From Bradyrhizobium diazoefficiens (lineage in GTDB: Bacteria; Pseudomonadota; Alphaproteobacteria; Rhizobiales; Xanthobacteraceae), in contig NZ_JAENXS010000002.1 of assembly GCF_016612535.1 (NCBI RefSeq), forward strand, positions 310,001 to 374,000: a stretch of 64,000 nucleotides of DNA. Reading direction: 5' to 3'. This document shows positions 1 to 9,843 of this stretch, one piece after another. Under the pieces are notes generated by a model. The model made no database searches. It was not told where the DNA came from and saw nothing but the letters and a program-made list of their open reading frames with translations. Both the position numbers and the translations under genes were made by a program. The stretch's first letter is position 1; the number at the start of each line of letters is the position of its first letter.

Positions 1-1135
1 CGAAGGTGCGATCACCGGCATGGTGACCTCGCTCGATCCGCATTCGCGCTACATGAACGACAAGGCCTGGACCGAGATGCAGGAGATCACCTCCGGCGAG
101 TTCGGCGGCCTCGGCATCGAGGTCACGATGGAGGAGGGCCTGGTCAAGGTCGTTTCGCCAATCGACGACACGCCGGCGTCAAAGGCCGGCATCATGTCCG
201 GCGACCTGATCAGCAAGATCGACGGCGAAGCCGTGCAGGGCTTGACGCTCGAGCAGGCCGTGAACAAGATGAAGGGCCCGGTCGATACCCAGACCAAGCT
301 CACCATCGTGCGCAAGGGCGCCGACGCCCCGCTCGATGTCGCGATCAAGCGCGAGATCATCCATGTGCGCCCGGTGCGCTTCCACGTGGAGAGCGGCAAC
401 ATCGGCTACATCCGGGTCACCTCGTTCAACGAGCAGACCACCGACGGCCTGAAGAAGGCGATCGCCTCGATCTCCAAGGATGTCCCGCAAGAGAAGCTCG
501 TCGGCTACGTGATGGACCTGCGCAACAATCCGGGCGGTTTGCTCGACCAGGCCGTGTCGGTGTCGAGCGCGTTCCTCCAGCGCGGCGAGGTCGTTTCGAC
601 CCGCGGCCGCAATCCGGAAGAGACCCAGCGCTTCACCGCGCATGGCGGCGATCTCACCAAGGGCAAGCCGCTGGTGGTCCTGGTCAACGGCGGCTCGGCC
701 TCGGCCTCGGAGATTGTGGCCGGCGCGCTGCATGATCACAAGCGTGCCACCATCATTGGCACGCGGTCGTTCGGCAAGGGCTCGGTGCAGACGATCATTC
801 CGCTCGGCGCCGGCAACGGCGCGCTGGCGCTGACCACGGCGCGCTACTACACGCCGTCGGGTCGTTCGATCCAGGCCCAGGGCATCGCGCCCGACATCGA
901 GATCCTCCAGGACGTGCCGCCCGAGCTGAAGGGCCGCGTCGACACCATGGCGGAGTCCCAGATGCGCGGCCATCTCCAGGCTGCCGACGGCAAAGAGCAG
1001 ACCGGGTCGCAGTCCTATGTTCCGCCGGAAGAGAAGGACGACAAGGCGCTGCACGCGGCTTACGACTTCCTGCACGGCGTCACCGTAAATGCGGCGGCTG
1101 CCAAACCGGCGCCGAAGACGACGGTGCCGAACTAG
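1..1135 (+). CDS. ctpA: Carboxy-terminal processing protease CtpA (S41 family), 5' end missing
   Basis: Tail-specific serine protease of the periplasm that trims C-termini of envelope proteins. The reading frame is open from base 2, before any start codon, so the N-terminus (signal peptide and start of the protease fold) lies upstream of the window; 377 residues are visible. A PDZ domain follows the SLDPHSRYM segment (about residues 35-115), then the S41 core with catalytic Ser in GGSASASEIV and catalytic Lys in SFGKGSVQT. The C-terminal tail is Ala/Pro/Lys-rich. A strong hairpin follows the stop. Family assignment is secure; which CtpA paralogue is unknown. Confidence 0.95.
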   Translation, partial: EGAITGMVTSLDPHSRYMNDKAWTEMQEITSGEFGGLGIEVTMEEGLVKVVSPIDDTPASKAGIMSGDLISKIDGEAVQGLTLEQAVNKMKGPVDTQTKLTIVRKGADAPLDVAIKREIIHVRPVRFHVESGNIGYIRVTSFNEQTTDGLKKAIASISKDVPQEKLVGYVMDLRNNPGGLLDQAVSVSSAFLQRGEVVSTRGRNPEETQRFTAHGGDLTKGKPLVVLVNGGSASASEIVAGALHDHKRATIIGTRSFGKGSVQTIIPLGAGNGALALTTARYYTPSGRSIQAQGIAPDIEILQDVPPELKGRVDTMAESQMRGHLQAADGKEQTGSQSYVPPEEKDDKALHAAYDFLHGVTVNAAAAKPAPKTTVPN

Positions 1136-1165
1136 ACTCCATTCGGTCCTGCGACCTCCAGAGAT

Positions 1166-1195
1166 CGCCCGGGAGTGGATGGCCGCTCCCGGGCG
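1166..1195. terminator. Bidirectional terminator-like hairpin
   Basis: Perfect 10-bp inverted repeat CGCCCGGGAG / CTCCCGGGCG with a 10-nt loop, between the convergent ctpA and GGDEF-EAL genes. There is no clear T-run on either side, so intrinsic termination is inferred from position and stem strength. Confidence 0.5.
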
Positions 1196-1230
1196 AATTC
1201 GTATCGAGGCCGTTCGATGAGTACGCAGCC

Positions 1231-3951
1231 CTAGCTTGCCTCGCGGCGACGGCTTTCGTTGCCGTCACGCTGGGCGAGGCGGCTGCGATGGAGCGCGAAC
1301 AGCTCCACGACCTTGTCGGCCGGTTTCGCGGCGCTGAACAGATAGCCCTGCATTTCGGTGCAGCCGAGCGCGCGCAACAGCCGCTGCTGTTCCTCGGTTT
1401 CGACGCCCTCGGCGGTGGTCGCCATGCGGCGGGCGCTGGCGAGGTTGACCACGGCCTGCACGATGCTGGCGGAGCCGTCGGGCCCTGCGATGTCGTTGAC
1501 GAAACAGCGGTCGATCTTGATCTTGTCGAATGGGAAGCGGTGCAGGTAACTCAGCGACGAGTAGCCGGTGCCGAAATCGTCGAGGGCGATGCGGACGCCG
1601 ATGGCGCGAAGCTGGTGCAGGATCGCAAGTGCGGTGTCGTCGTCGCGGATCAGCACGGCCTCGGTGATTTCGAGCTCGAGCCGGCTCGCCGGCAGGTTGG
1701 AGGCGGCCAGCGCGGCCATGATCTTCAGCGCCAGCGTGCCGCTCTTGAACTGCACCGGTGAGACGTTGACGGCGAGGCGGATGTCGTCGGGCCAGGCGGC
1801 AGCATCCCGGCAGGCGGTCGCCAGCACCCATTCGCCGATCTCGTTGATCAGCCCGGTATGCTCGGCAATCGGGATGAACTCGGCGGGCGAAACCATGCCG
1901 CGCTCGGGGTGGCGCCAGCGCACCAGCGCCTCGCAGCCGGTGATGCGGTCGTCCTTGAGGCTGAGGCAGGGCTGGTAATAGACTTCGAGGCCGCCTTGAG
2001 CGATGGCGTGGCGCAGATCAATCTCCAATTGGCGCCGCTCGCGCACCTTGGCGTCCATCTCCGGCTCGAAAAAGCGGTAGGTGCGGCGCCCGGCGGATTT
2101 GGCGGCATACATCGCCATGTCCGCGTTCTTCAGGATCTGGTCCAACGCGGTGCCGTGTCCCGGTGCCAACGCAATGCCGATGCTGGCGTCGGTGGTGAGG
2201 TGATGGCCCATGCAGTCGACCGGCGTACGGATTGCCGCGAGGACCCGCGCCACGAGTTCGTTGACCTGGTCTGGCGAGGTCACCGCGCTCTGCACGATCG
2301 CGAACTCGTCGCCACCGAGCCGTGCCACGAAATCGGTCGGGCCGGCGCAGCCGCGCAGCCTCTCCGCCACCGTCTTCAGCAGCTCGTCACCGACGAGGTG
2401 ACCGAGCGCATCGTTGACGCCCTTGAATTCGTCGATATCGATATAATGCACCGCGAGCTCTTCGCCGTGGGAGATGGCGGCCAGCTCCTCGCGCAGACGT
2501 TCGTGGAACATGGCGCGGTTCGGCAAGTCGGTCAGCGCATCGTAATGGGCGAGATGGGTGATGCGCTCCTCGATGCGACGTCGCTCGGTGATGTCCTCAT
2601 GGGTCGCCACCCAGCCGCCATCGTCGAGCGGCTCGTTGACGATCTGGATCGAGCGGCCGTCGCCGGTGTCGACGATCATGGAATTGCGCAGGTGGACGTC
2701 GCGCAGCACACGCACGACATACTGATCCGCATCACCCGGGAACGAACCAATGGCCTTACGATGGGCGATGATGTCGAGAAAACTGCATCCGGGCTTCACG
2801 ATCTCCGCCGACAAGCCGTACATTTCGATGTAGCGCTGGTTGCAGACCACGAGCCGCCGCTCAGCGTCGAACAGCAGCAGGCCCTGGGTCATGTTGTTGA
2901 CGGCGCGGTCGAGGCGCTGCTTCTCCAGCATCAGCCGCTCCCGGGACATGCGGTGCTGCTCCAGCAGCTTGCGCACGATTGCGATCAGCACGCCGGCGAT
3001 CGCGAGCGCGGAGGCGCCGGCGACAGAAATCAGGATTCCGATTTGCTCGCGCCAGTCGGCAAGAGCCGCCGCGCGCGTGGTCGTCGCCATCATCAGGATC
3101 GGAAAATGGGGCAGGGCGCGTGCCGAGATCAGCCGGTCGTCACCGTCGATCGGGCTCACGAATCGGCCGGCGAAGTGATCGAGTGCGAAGACCCGCTGCT
3201 GCTCGAACGAGCCGTTCCTGAAATTGCGTCCCATCACGTCGCTGGAATGAGGGAAGCGGGCAAGCAGCGTGCCGTCCCGATGCAGCATCGAGATCGCGGC
3301 ACCGTCGCCGAGCACGACGGTCGCGAAGAACTTTTCGAAACCGGCCGGCTCGATGCCGCGCCCGACGACGCCCATGAACTCGCCGTGCGGTCCCATGATC
3401 TTGCGCACGATCAGGATGGTCCAGGCGCCTGAGATGCGGCTGTACAGCGGTTCGATCAGCACGTCAGGCGCCTGCGGATCGTATCGGAAAGTGCGGAAAT
3501 AGGCGCGATCCGACATGTTGACCTTCGGGACCGGCCATGCCGTCGAGGAGTTGATCAGATTGCCGTCGGCGTCGATGATGTTGACGCCGCCCATGTAGGG
3601 CAACGCCTCGATCTTCGAGCGCAGCATTTTGTGCACGTCCTGGCCCGAGAGGCGCTTGCGATAGTCCTCGGCAGTTGTGATTCCGCTCGCGCGCACATGG
3701 TCGATGAAATCCTTCTGGATGACCGCGAAATCCTGCAATTGCTGGTCGAAATGGTGGGCTAGCAGCAGCACGGTGTTTTCCAGCTCGCGGCCCGAGTTGC
3801 GGAGCGCGCGCTCGCGGAAATTCTGCGCCATCAGCACCGCGCCGACGGCGATCGTCGCGATCAGGAGTGCGCCGCCCACGACGAGCCAGCGGATCGGTCC
3901 GCTGCGCGCGAAGGCCTGGTCAAGGAGGCGACTGCCGTATCTCGTCATCAT
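1231..3951 (-). CDS. Membrane-anchored GGDEF-EAL cyclic-di-GMP protein with Cache-type sensor and PAS
   Basis: Bifunctional cyclic-di-GMP signalling protein of about 906 residues. Order: N-terminal membrane segment (WLVVGGALLIATIAVGAVLM), a periplasmic dCache-like sensor (with NIIDADGNLINS and MSDRAYFR), a second membrane segment, a PAS domain, GGDEF (intact LGGDEF) and EAL (intact CEALVRW and DDFGTGYSS). The inhibitory-site Arg expected before GGDEF is replaced (GPTD), so product inhibition may be weak. The start chosen is the MMTRYG Met pair; an in-frame ATG 51 bases upstream (4002) is possible, and neither has a good ribosome site. Ligand and net activity cannot be read from sequence. Confidence 0.9.
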   Translation of the reverse strand: MMTRYGSRLLDQAFARSGPIRWLVVGGALLIATIAVGAVLMAQNFRERALRNSGRELENTVLLLAHHFDQQLQDFAVIQKDFIDHVRASGITTAEDYRKRLSGQDVHKMLRSKIEALPYMGGVNIIDADGNLINSSTAWPVPKVNMSDRAYFRTFRYDPQAPDVLIEPLYSRISGAWTILIVRKIMGPHGEFMGVVGRGIEPAGFEKFFATVVLGDGAAISMLHRDGTLLARFPHSSDVMGRNFRNGSFEQQRVFALDHFAGRFVSPIDGDDRLISARALPHFPILMMATTTRAAALADWREQIGILISVAGASALAIAGVLIAIVRKLLEQHRMSRERLMLEKQRLDRAVNNMTQGLLLFDAERRLVVCNQRYIEMYGLSAEIVKPGCSFLDIIAHRKAIGSFPGDADQYVVRVLRDVHLRNSMIVDTGDGRSIQIVNEPLDDGGWVATHEDITERRRIEERITHLAHYDALTDLPNRAMFHERLREELAAISHGEELAVHYIDIDEFKGVNDALGHLVGDELLKTVAERLRGCAGPTDFVARLGGDEFAIVQSAVTSPDQVNELVARVLAAIRTPVDCMGHHLTTDASIGIALAPGHGTALDQILKNADMAMYAAKSAGRRTYRFFEPEMDAKVRERRQLEIDLRHAIAQGGLEVYYQPCLSLKDDRITGCEALVRWRHPERGMVSPAEFIPIAEHTGLINEIGEWVLATACRDAAAWPDDIRLAVNVSPVQFKSGTLALKIMAALAASNLPASRLELEITEAVLIRDDDTALAILHQLRAIGVRIALDDFGTGYSSLSYLHRFPFDKIKIDRCFVNDIAGPDGSASIVQAVVNLASARRMATTAEGVETEEQQRLLRALGCTEMQGYLFSAAKPADKVVELFALHRSRLAQRDGNESRRREAS

Positions 3952-4261
3952 GCCGATCGTTGCCGTGCACACGTCAGGGTCAATTCTCGACCCCCATAAC
4001 ATCCGTCGGTTTACGGGATCGACGTGGAGGCGGAGTTAGGAAGCGCGGTTAATGCGACGTGAACCGCAACACGCAAATGCAATCGATGCGCATGACGAGA
4101 GGCGTGCAGGATTGCCGGGGATTGTCGCGCTGTCGGTCAGTTCTTGCCGGCGATTGCAATCTCAATCAGCGTTTAACGATCTAACGTGTTGACGATCCTC
4201 GGTGCCGCATTGGCACGCGTTTGCGAACTGGTCTCGGCAGAGACGCAGAGAGGACGCGATC
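3952..4261. other. Intergenic region upstream of GGDEF-EAL and Flp pilin genes
   Basis: About 310 bases between divergent genes. It should hold both promoters. A GTGCC-N5-GGCAC inverted repeat lies at 4202-4216. No further gene was recognised; a sigma-54-like motif here was examined and rejected. Confidence 0.4.
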
Positions 4262-4426
4262 ATGAAAAAGACATTGAAGAGTTTTTGGGCCGACGAATCC
4301 GGCGCGACCGCGATCGAATATGGCCTGATCGCCGCCGGCATCGCACTCGCCATCATCACCGTCGTGAACGGCTTGGGCAGCAAGCTCAACACGAAGTTCG
4401 GATCGATCAGCGCGTCGCTGAAATAA
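4262..4426 (+). CDS. Flp/Fap-type (type IVb) pilin, 54 aa
   Basis: Small pilin precursor. The leader MKKTLKSFWADESG is followed by the type IVb prepilin-peptidase site G/ATAIEYGLI and a hydrophobic assembly helix (LIAAGIALAIITVVNGLG). Start chosen at the ATG preceded by AGAGAGGA. No tad/cpa assembly genes or prepilin peptidase are nearby, so assembly would depend on a machinery elsewhere. It is convergent with moaC, with 8 bases between the stops. The family is certain from the motif; whether it builds adhesive pili is inference. Confidence 0.92.
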   Translation: MKKTLKSFWADESGATAIEYGLIAAGIALAIITVVNGLGSKLNTKFGSISASLK

Positions 4427-4434
4427 CGGCCTGG

Positions 4435-4950
4435 TCAGGCGCGATAGTGACCCGACTTGCCGCCGAGCTTCTCGATGAGACGGATGCCTTCGATGCGCAC
4501 ACCGCGCTCCACCGCCTTGATCATGTCGTAGATGGTGAGGCAGGTGACCGAGACCGCCGTCAGCGCTTCCATCTCGACGCCGGTGGGGCCGGTTACCCCC
4601 ACGCTCGCGCGCACCACGCAGCCCGGCAGCCCCGCGTCGGGCTCGATGTCGACCGTGACCTTCGACAGCGCGAGCGGATGACAGAGCGGGATCAGCTCGG
4701 AGGTGCGTTTTGCCGCCATGATTCCAGCGATGCGGGCGGTGCCGAGCACGTCGCCCTTCTTGGCGTTGCCGGAAACGATCAGGTCGAACGTCGCCTTCTC
4801 CATGACGACACGTCCTTCGGCGACGGCGAGCCGCTCGGTTGCGGCCTTATCCGAGACGTCGACCATGCGCGCCTCGCCGGAGGCGCCGATATGGGTGAGC
4901 GCAGGACTCGCCTTCTTCGATGACTTGGTCTTCGCAGGCTTGCGCGCCAT
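4435..4950 (-). CDS. moaC: Cyclic pyranopterin monophosphate synthase MoaC
   Basis: Molybdenum cofactor biosynthesis enzyme that forms cyclic pyranopterin monophosphate together with MoaA. The 171-residue protein has a short Lys/Ser-rich N-terminal extension, then family hallmarks: ARMVDVSDK, the [10 protein letters not shown] segment, [12 protein letters not shown] and the C-terminal KSGHYRA. It is the last gene of a leftward operon, one base after trpC. In many Rhizobiales moaC is followed by moeA and lexA; here it runs into a convergent pilin gene instead. Confidence 0.97.
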   Translation of the reverse strand: MARKPAKTKSSKKASPALTHIGASGEARMVDVSDKAATERLAVAEGRVVMEKATFDLIVSGNAKKGDVLGTARIAGIMAAKRTSELIPLCHPLALSKVTVDIEPDAGLPGCVVRASVGVTGPTGVEMEALTAVSVTCLTIYDMIKAVERGVRIEGIRLIEKLGGKSGHYRA

Positions 4951-4951
4951 C

Positions 4952-5773
4952 TTAGCGCGTGCCCGTGGCGCGGGCTTTGGTCTTTCGTGCGAGCAGCGTG
5001 CGCGTGGCGGCGGTGACGTCGGCCTGCCGCATCAGGCTTTCGCCGACCAGGAACGTCGACATGCCGACGCGCGCGAGTCGTGCCAGGTCGGCAGGCGTGA
5101 AGATGCCGCTCTCGCCGACCATCAGCCGCTCCGCGGGGATCAGCGGTGCCAGCGTCTCGCTTGTTGCCAGCGTGGTCTCGAAGGTGCGCAAATTGCGGTT
5201 GTTGACGCCGATCATCGGCGAACGCAGCTTCAGCGCGCGGTCGAGCTCGGCGCGGTCGTGGATCTCGATCAGCACGTCCATACCATAGGCAGTCGCTGCG
5301 TCTTCGAGGTCCTTGGCGGTGGCGTCATCGAGCGCAGCCATGATGACGAGAATGCAATCGGCCCCATGCGCGCGTGCCTCGACGACCTGATAGGTGTCGA
5401 ACAGAAAATCCTTGCGCAGCACCGGCAGCGAGGTCGCCGCGCGCGCCGCCACCATGAAGTCGAGATGGCCCTGGAACGAGGGCGTGTCAGTCAGCACCGA
5501 CAAGCAAGCCGCACCGCCCGCCTCATAGGCCCTGGCGAGATCAGGCGGATCGAAATCCTCGCGGATCAGCCCCTTGGACGGCGAGGCCTTCTTCACCTCC
5601 GCGATCAGCGCGTAGTCGCCAGCGGCGTGCTTGGCCCTGATCGCGCGCAGGAAGCCGCGTGGCGCGCCTTGCGCTTTGGCCGCCGCTTCGACGGCCGAGA
5701 GCGGCTGCGCGCGCTTGGCCACCGCGATCTCCTCGCGCTTGTAGGTTTCGATCTTGGTCAGGATGTCCGACAT
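4952..5773 (-). CDS. trpC: Indole-3-glycerol phosphate synthase TrpC
   Basis: Tryptophan pathway enzyme that closes carboxyphenylamino-deoxyribulose phosphate to indole-3-glycerol phosphate. The 273 residues form a single TIM-barrel domain with [11 protein letters not shown] (catalytic Lys and phosphate site), LRKDFLFD, the catalytic Glu region [20 protein letters not shown] and the phosphate loop [10 protein letters not shown] / FLVGESLMR. It stands alone rather than fused to TrpF. It sits 7 bases after trpD and 1 base before moaC, so cotranscription is very likely. Confidence 0.98.
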   Translation of the reverse strand: MSDILTKIETYKREEIAVAKRAQPLSAVEAAAKAQGAPRGFLRAIRAKHAAGDYALIAEVKKASPSKGLIREDFDPPDLARAYEAGGAACLSVLTDTPSFQGHLDFMVAARAATSLPVLRKDFLFDTYQVVEARAHGADCILVIMAALDDATAKDLEDAATAYGMDVLIEIHDRAELDRALKLRSPMIGVNNRNLRTFETTLATSETLAPLIPAERLMVGESGIFTPADLARLARVGMSTFLVGESLMRQADVTAATRTLLARKTKARATGTR

Positions 5774-5780
5774 GGAAAGC

Positions 5781-6794
5781 TCAGCTGTTCGAGACCGCGA
5801 TCAGATGTTTCAACCGTGCGCCCGCCGCGCCGCTGTCGAGCGATTTCGCACCGATCGCGACGCCGTCCCTGAGGTCCTTGGCGCGGCCGGCGACGACCAG
5901 CGCCGCAGCAGCATTTATCAACGCGACGTCGCGATAGGCGCTCGGCTTGCCGTCGAGCACGCTTTGCAGCGCAATCGCATTGGCGTCGGCATCGCCGCCC
6001 TTGAGGGCACCAGGCTCGCAGCGCGGCAAGCCGGCGTCCTCGGGCGTGACCTCGAAATTCCTGATCTCGCCTTTGTGGAGCGCGGAGACGAAGGTCGGGC
6101 CGGTGAGGGTGATCTCGTCCAGACCGTCGGAGCCGTGCACTACCCAAGCGGATTCGGAGCCGAGATTCTTCAGCACCTGCGCCAGCGGCTGCACCCATTG
6201 CCGCGAGAACACGCCGACCATCTGCCGTTTCACGCCGGCCGGGTTGGACAGCGGCCCAAGCAGATTGAAAATCGTGCGCGTGGCGAGCTCGACCCGGGTC
6301 GGGCCGACGTTCTTCATGGCCGGATGATGGGCCGGCGCGAACATGAAGCCGATGCCGCATTCGCTCACGCAGCGCCCGACCTGCTCGGGCTTGAGGTCGA
6401 TCTTCACGCCAAGCGAGGCCAGCACGTCGGCGGCACCCGAGCGCGACGATAGCGCGCGGTTGCCGTGCTTGGCGACCGGCAGGCCGGTGCCCGAGACGAT
6501 GAACGAGGCGCAGGTCGAGACATTGACCGAGCCGGAGCCGTCGCCGCCGGTGCCGACGATGTCGACGGCGTCCGCGGGCGCGTCGACGGTGAGCATCTTC
6601 GAGCGCATCGCCGTAACCGCGCCGGTGATCTCGTCCACGGTCTCGCCGCGGACCCTGAGTGCCATCAACAGGCCGCCCATCTGCGAGGGCGTGGCCTCGC
6701 CGGACATCACGGCATCGAAGGCGGAAGCGGCCTCGTCACGCGACAGGCTGGCGCCGGTCGCCACTTTTCCAATGATCGATTTCAGGTCGTCCAT
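5781..6794 (-). CDS. trpD: Anthranilate phosphoribosyltransferase TrpD
   Basis: Transfers phosphoribosyl from PRPP to anthranilate in tryptophan synthesis. The 337-residue length is normal. The PRPP-binding glycine loop [15 protein letters not shown], the [17 protein letters not shown] segment and the Asp-Glu metal site region ([11 protein letters not shown]) are all present. Located 14 bases after the peptidylprolyl isomerase gene and 7 bases before trpC, in one leftward operon. Confidence 0.98.
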   Translation of the reverse strand: MDDLKSIIGKVATGASLSRDEAASAFDAVMSGEATPSQMGGLLMALRVRGETVDEITGAVTAMRSKMLTVDAPADAVDIVGTGGDGSGSVNVSTCASFIVSGTGLPVAKHGNRALSSRSGAADVLASLGVKIDLKPEQVGRCVSECGIGFMFAPAHHPAMKNVGPTRVELATRTIFNLLGPLSNPAGVKRQMVGVFSRQWVQPLAQVLKNLGSESAWVVHGSDGLDEITLTGPTFVSALHKGEIRNFEVTPEDAGLPRCEPGALKGGDADANAIALQSVLDGKPSAYRDVALINAAAALVVAGRAKDLRDGVAIGAKSLDSGAAGARLKHLIAVSNS

Positions 6795-6808
6795 CGCGTG
6801 CTTTCAAC

Positions 6809-8716
6809 TCACTGGTTCGCGCCGGTCACTTGCGCGAAGGCGGCCTGATTAATGGTGGTCCCGATGTCGGCCTCAAGCTTGTTGACGTAGGAGGCGACCT
6901 GCTCGTCGGTCAGCGACTTGTCGATGCTGTCCTTCAGCTTCTTGACGGCCTCGGAAGCGGGATCGGCCGCGGGATCGACGATGTCGGTGACGCGGAAGAC
7001 GATGACCTCGGTGCCGCCGGTCACGGGCGCCTGTCCGACGCCGTCCTTGGCGGTACGGAAGGCGGCCGCCACGATGTTCGCGGGTACGCCGGCCGGGGAA
7101 TCGTCGCGCTTGAAGCCGCTCGCGGTCTCGACCTTGGCGCTGATCGCAGCTGCCTCGTCGGCGAGCTTGCCGCCCTGTTCGAGCTTCTGCACCATCTCGG
7201 TCGCCTTGGCCTTCAGCTTGGTGGCGATCTGGTCCTGGCGCCAGCGCACCTCGACCTGGTCGCGGACCTCGTCGAGATTGCGGTCGCGCGACGGCGTGAT
7301 GGCGAGCACGTCGTACCAGACATAGCCGCCCTTGAACGAGATCGGGTCGTTGTCGACGCCGATGTCGCTGTTGAAGGCCTGTGACACCACATCGAGGCCC
7401 TGCGGAATATTGTCGACCGGCTGCCCGTTCGGCGCACGGCCGGAGCGGTCGACGGCATCGATGGTCACGGCGGTGAGCCCGAGCTTCTTCGCGGCGTCGG
7501 CGACGCTGGTGCCGGCGCCTCGTTCGTCTTCCATCTTGTCGCGGAGCTCGCCGACCTTAACGCGCGCCCGCCCGGCTGCGATCTCGCGCTTGATGGCGGG
7601 GGCGAGGGTGGCGTAGTTCGCCTCGACACCCGGCTCGATCTTGTCGACCTTGACGATCGAGACGCCAATGGGGCCCTGGATCGGCTGGCTGATCTCTCCT
7701 GCGGCAAGCGCGAAGGCAGCATTGCCGACCGCGGGTTCGAGCGAGGATTTGGTCACGAGCCCAAGATCGACGTCGGAGGCGGTTAGCCCGCGCTCCTTGC
7801 CGAGGTCCTCGAAGGAGAGCCCGCCGACCAGGCGCTCGCGTGCGGCCTGCGCTTCGGCGGCGTTCGGGAACACGATCTGCTGGATCTGGCGCTTCTCCGG
7901 CGTGCCGAGTTGGTCCTTGCGCTGGTCGAACAATTTTTTCGCCTCGTCATCGGAGACGTCGGTCCACTTGGCGATATCCTCCGGGGAAATCACGGCGAAG
8001 ACGATCTTGCGGTATTCGGGCGCGCGGAACTGGACCTTGTGATCTTCGAAATAAGCGGCCAGCGCATCGGGCGAGGGCGCCTCGATCTGGCCTGCCTGCG
8101 CTGTGTCGAGCCTGACGAATTCGATCGCGCGCTGCTCGTTCTGGAAGCGCGTCGCCACATCGAGCATGGCTTTCGGCGGCTCGAGGCCGGCTCCGATCGT
8201 GCCGGTGATCTGCCGGCGCAGCGCCACTTTGCGCTGCTCGGCAACATAACGCTGCTCGGTGTAGCCGAAATTACGGATCAGCCCCTGGAAGCGGTTCGCA
8301 TCGAATTTACCATCGACGCCCTTGAAGTTCGGATCGTTCATGATGAGCTGGCGGATCTGGTCGTCGGACTGGCCGAGACCGAGTCGGCGCGCGTTCTCGT
8401 CGAGCGCGGCTTCCGCGATCGTCTGCTGGAGCACCTGGCGATCAAGGCCAAACGCGCGCGCCTGCTCGGGCGTGAGCGGGCGGCCGAACTGGCGGCCGAT
8501 CTGCTGGAGGCGGTCGGTGTAGATCTGGCGGAACTCGTTTAGCGAAATCTCGGTATGGCCCACCTTGGCCACCGTTGACTGACCGAAGCCCCGGAAGATG
8601 TCGGCGATGCCCCAAACGCCGAAACTGATGATCAATACGCCCATCACGACGGCCATAATGGTCTTGCCGACCCAGTTTGATGAGGCCTTGCGCATTCCTC
8701 GAAGCATTTGGTCCAA
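6809..8716 (-). CDS. ppiD: PpiD/SurA-type peptidylprolyl isomerase, inner-membrane anchored
   Basis: Periplasmic folding helper of 635 residues. One N-terminal membrane anchor (MAVVMGVLIISFGVWGIADI) is followed by a SurA_N-like chaperone domain (about 40-200), a parvulin-like rotamase region (about 245-360, with KRQIQQIVFPN and GLSFEDLGKERG) and a long helical C-terminal part. The architecture matches PpiD, a partner of the Sec translocon. First gene of the trpDC-moaC operon; divergent from tpiA. The linkage to trp genes is common in the group, and the functional reason is unknown. Confidence 0.9.
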   Translation of the reverse strand: MDQMLRGMRKASSNWVGKTIMAVVMGVLIISFGVWGIADIFRGFGQSTVAKVGHTEISLNEFRQIYTDRLQQIGRQFGRPLTPEQARAFGLDRQVLQQTIAEAALDENARRLGLGQSDDQIRQLIMNDPNFKGVDGKFDANRFQGLIRNFGYTEQRYVAEQRKVALRRQITGTIGAGLEPPKAMLDVATRFQNEQRAIEFVRLDTAQAGQIEAPSPDALAAYFEDHKVQFRAPEYRKIVFAVISPEDIAKWTDVSDDEAKKLFDQRKDQLGTPEKRQIQQIVFPNAAEAQAARERLVGGLSFEDLGKERGLTASDVDLGLVTKSSLEPAVGNAAFALAAGEISQPIQGPIGVSIVKVDKIEPGVEANYATLAPAIKREIAAGRARVKVGELRDKMEDERGAGTSVADAAKKLGLTAVTIDAVDRSGRAPNGQPVDNIPQGLDVVSQAFNSDIGVDNDPISFKGGYVWYDVLAITPSRDRNLDEVRDQVEVRWRQDQIATKLKAKATEMVQKLEQGGKLADEAAAISAKVETASGFKRDDSPAGVPANIVAAAFRTAKDGVGQAPVTGGTEVIVFRVTDIVDPAADPASEAVKKLKDSIDKSLTDEQVASYVNKLEADIGTTINQAAFAQVTGANQ

Positions 8717-8929
8717 CTTGTTTGGCAGGAGGGGAACGGGAGCGCGTCTTAATGCAGATTCCGCAGAAGCGCGTCACCAATTTGATATGCCATCATAAAG
8801 TGGCGGCTTTCCCCCCGCAACCTCAGGTCACGAGGCCGCGCGAAGCTGCGGTTAAAGGCCCCTGGTCTCTGGAATTGCCGCAGCTCCTCTGCTAGCGCAT
8901 GGAGAAACCTCATTGTGCTGGAAATCGAC

Positions 8930-9685
8930 ATGACCGACGCCATCCGCCCCTTGATCGCCGGCAACTGGAAAATGAACGGCCTGAAGGCCGCAGCCGCCGA
9001 ATTTGGCGCCATGCTCAATGGTGCGGCAGAGGTCACCGGCAAGGCCGATCTGCTGGTCTGCCCGCCGGCGACCCTGATTGCGGCCTTTGCCGACAAGGCG
9101 CGCGGCAAGGCCGTCGCGATGGGAGCCCAGGACTGCCATCCCAAGGCCTCCGGCGCCCATACAGGCGATATCGCGGCCGAAATGCTGGCTGACGCGGGCG
9201 CGAGCGCCATCATCGTTGGCCATTCCGAGCGCCGGGCCGACCATGGCGAGGGCGATGCACTGATCCGGCAGAAGGCGGAGGCCGCCTGGCGGGCCGGGGT
9301 GGTCGCGATTGTCTGCATCGGCGAAACGCAAGGCCAGCGCGATGCCGGCCAGACCCTGGATATCCTGCGCGGCCAGCTCGACGGTTCGCTGCCGGACGGC
9401 TCGACGGCGGCCAATCTGGTCGTCGCCTATGAGCCGGTCTGGGCCATCGGAACAGGACTGACCCCAACGTCCCAGGATGTCGAGCAGATTCATGGCTTTA
9501 TCCGGGAACTCCTGACCTCCCGGTTCAAGCCGGATGGGGCCAGGATGCGGATCCTCTATGGCGGCTCGGTCAAGCCGTCGAATGCGGCCGAGCTGATGGC
9601 GGTGAAGAACGTCAACGGCGCGCTGGTCGGCGGCGCCAGCCTGAAAGCGGCCGATTTCCTTGCGATTGCCAAAGGCTGCCCCTAG
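8930..9685 (+). CDS. tpiA: Triosephosphate isomerase
   Basis: Glycolytic and gluconeogenic isomerase interconverting dihydroxyacetone phosphate and glyceraldehyde 3-phosphate. About 251 residues; active-site Lys in AGNWKMNG, His in VGHSERR, Glu in [11 protein letters not shown] and the phosphate loop [10 protein letters not shown] are all present. Start taken at ATG 8930 ([14 protein letters not shown]); an in-frame GTG five codons upstream is possible. The stop codon lies inside a short tandem duplication. Divergent from ppiD, with about 210 bases for both promoters. Confidence 0.98.
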   Translation: MTDAIRPLIAGNWKMNGLKAAAAEFGAMLNGAAEVTGKADLLVCPPATLIAAFADKARGKAVAMGAQDCHPKASGAHTGDIAAEMLADAGASAIIVGHSERRADHGEGDALIRQKAEAAWRAGVVAIVCIGETQGQRDAGQTLDILRGQLDGSLPDGSTAANLVVAYEPVWAIGTGLTPTSQDVEQIHGFIRELLTSRFKPDGARMRILYGGSVKPSNAAELMAVKNVNGALVGGASLKAADFLAIAKGCP

Positions 9686-9709
9686 CTAAAGCGCTGCCCC
9701 TGGCTAAGC
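9675..9709 (+). repeat. Tandem duplication spanning the tpiA stop codon
   Basis: Two near-identical units, GCTGCCCCTAGCTAAAGC (9675-9692) and GCTGCCCCTGGCTAAGC (9693-9709), lie head to tail. The tpiA stop codon is in the first unit, so the gene end was probably duplicated by slippage. Confidence 0.7.
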
Positions 9710-9728
9710 GTAAAGCGCCGGAGGCGGC

Positions 9729-9759
9729 CGATCGGGGGTGGAAATGCCCCTTCCGATCG
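9729..9759 (+). terminator. Hairpin downstream of tpiA, possible terminator
   Basis: Inverted repeat CGATCGG / CCGATCG with additional G-C pairing inside, between tpiA and secG. There is no strong T-run, so function as terminator or processing site is uncertain. Confidence 0.4.
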
Positions 9760-9843
9760 TGTAACACCGCGCAACTTCAGGAAAACCCGCGAAGCGCGAT
9801 CGGCCGCCGTCTCGGCGCTGTCGGCTTGTGACGGAAGGACACT

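Noticed and set aside
4211..4224. Sigma-54-like promoter TGGCACG ... TTGC before the Flp pilin gene.
   Set aside because: Only 9 bases separate GG and GC instead of the strict 10, so it is not a good sigma-54 site.
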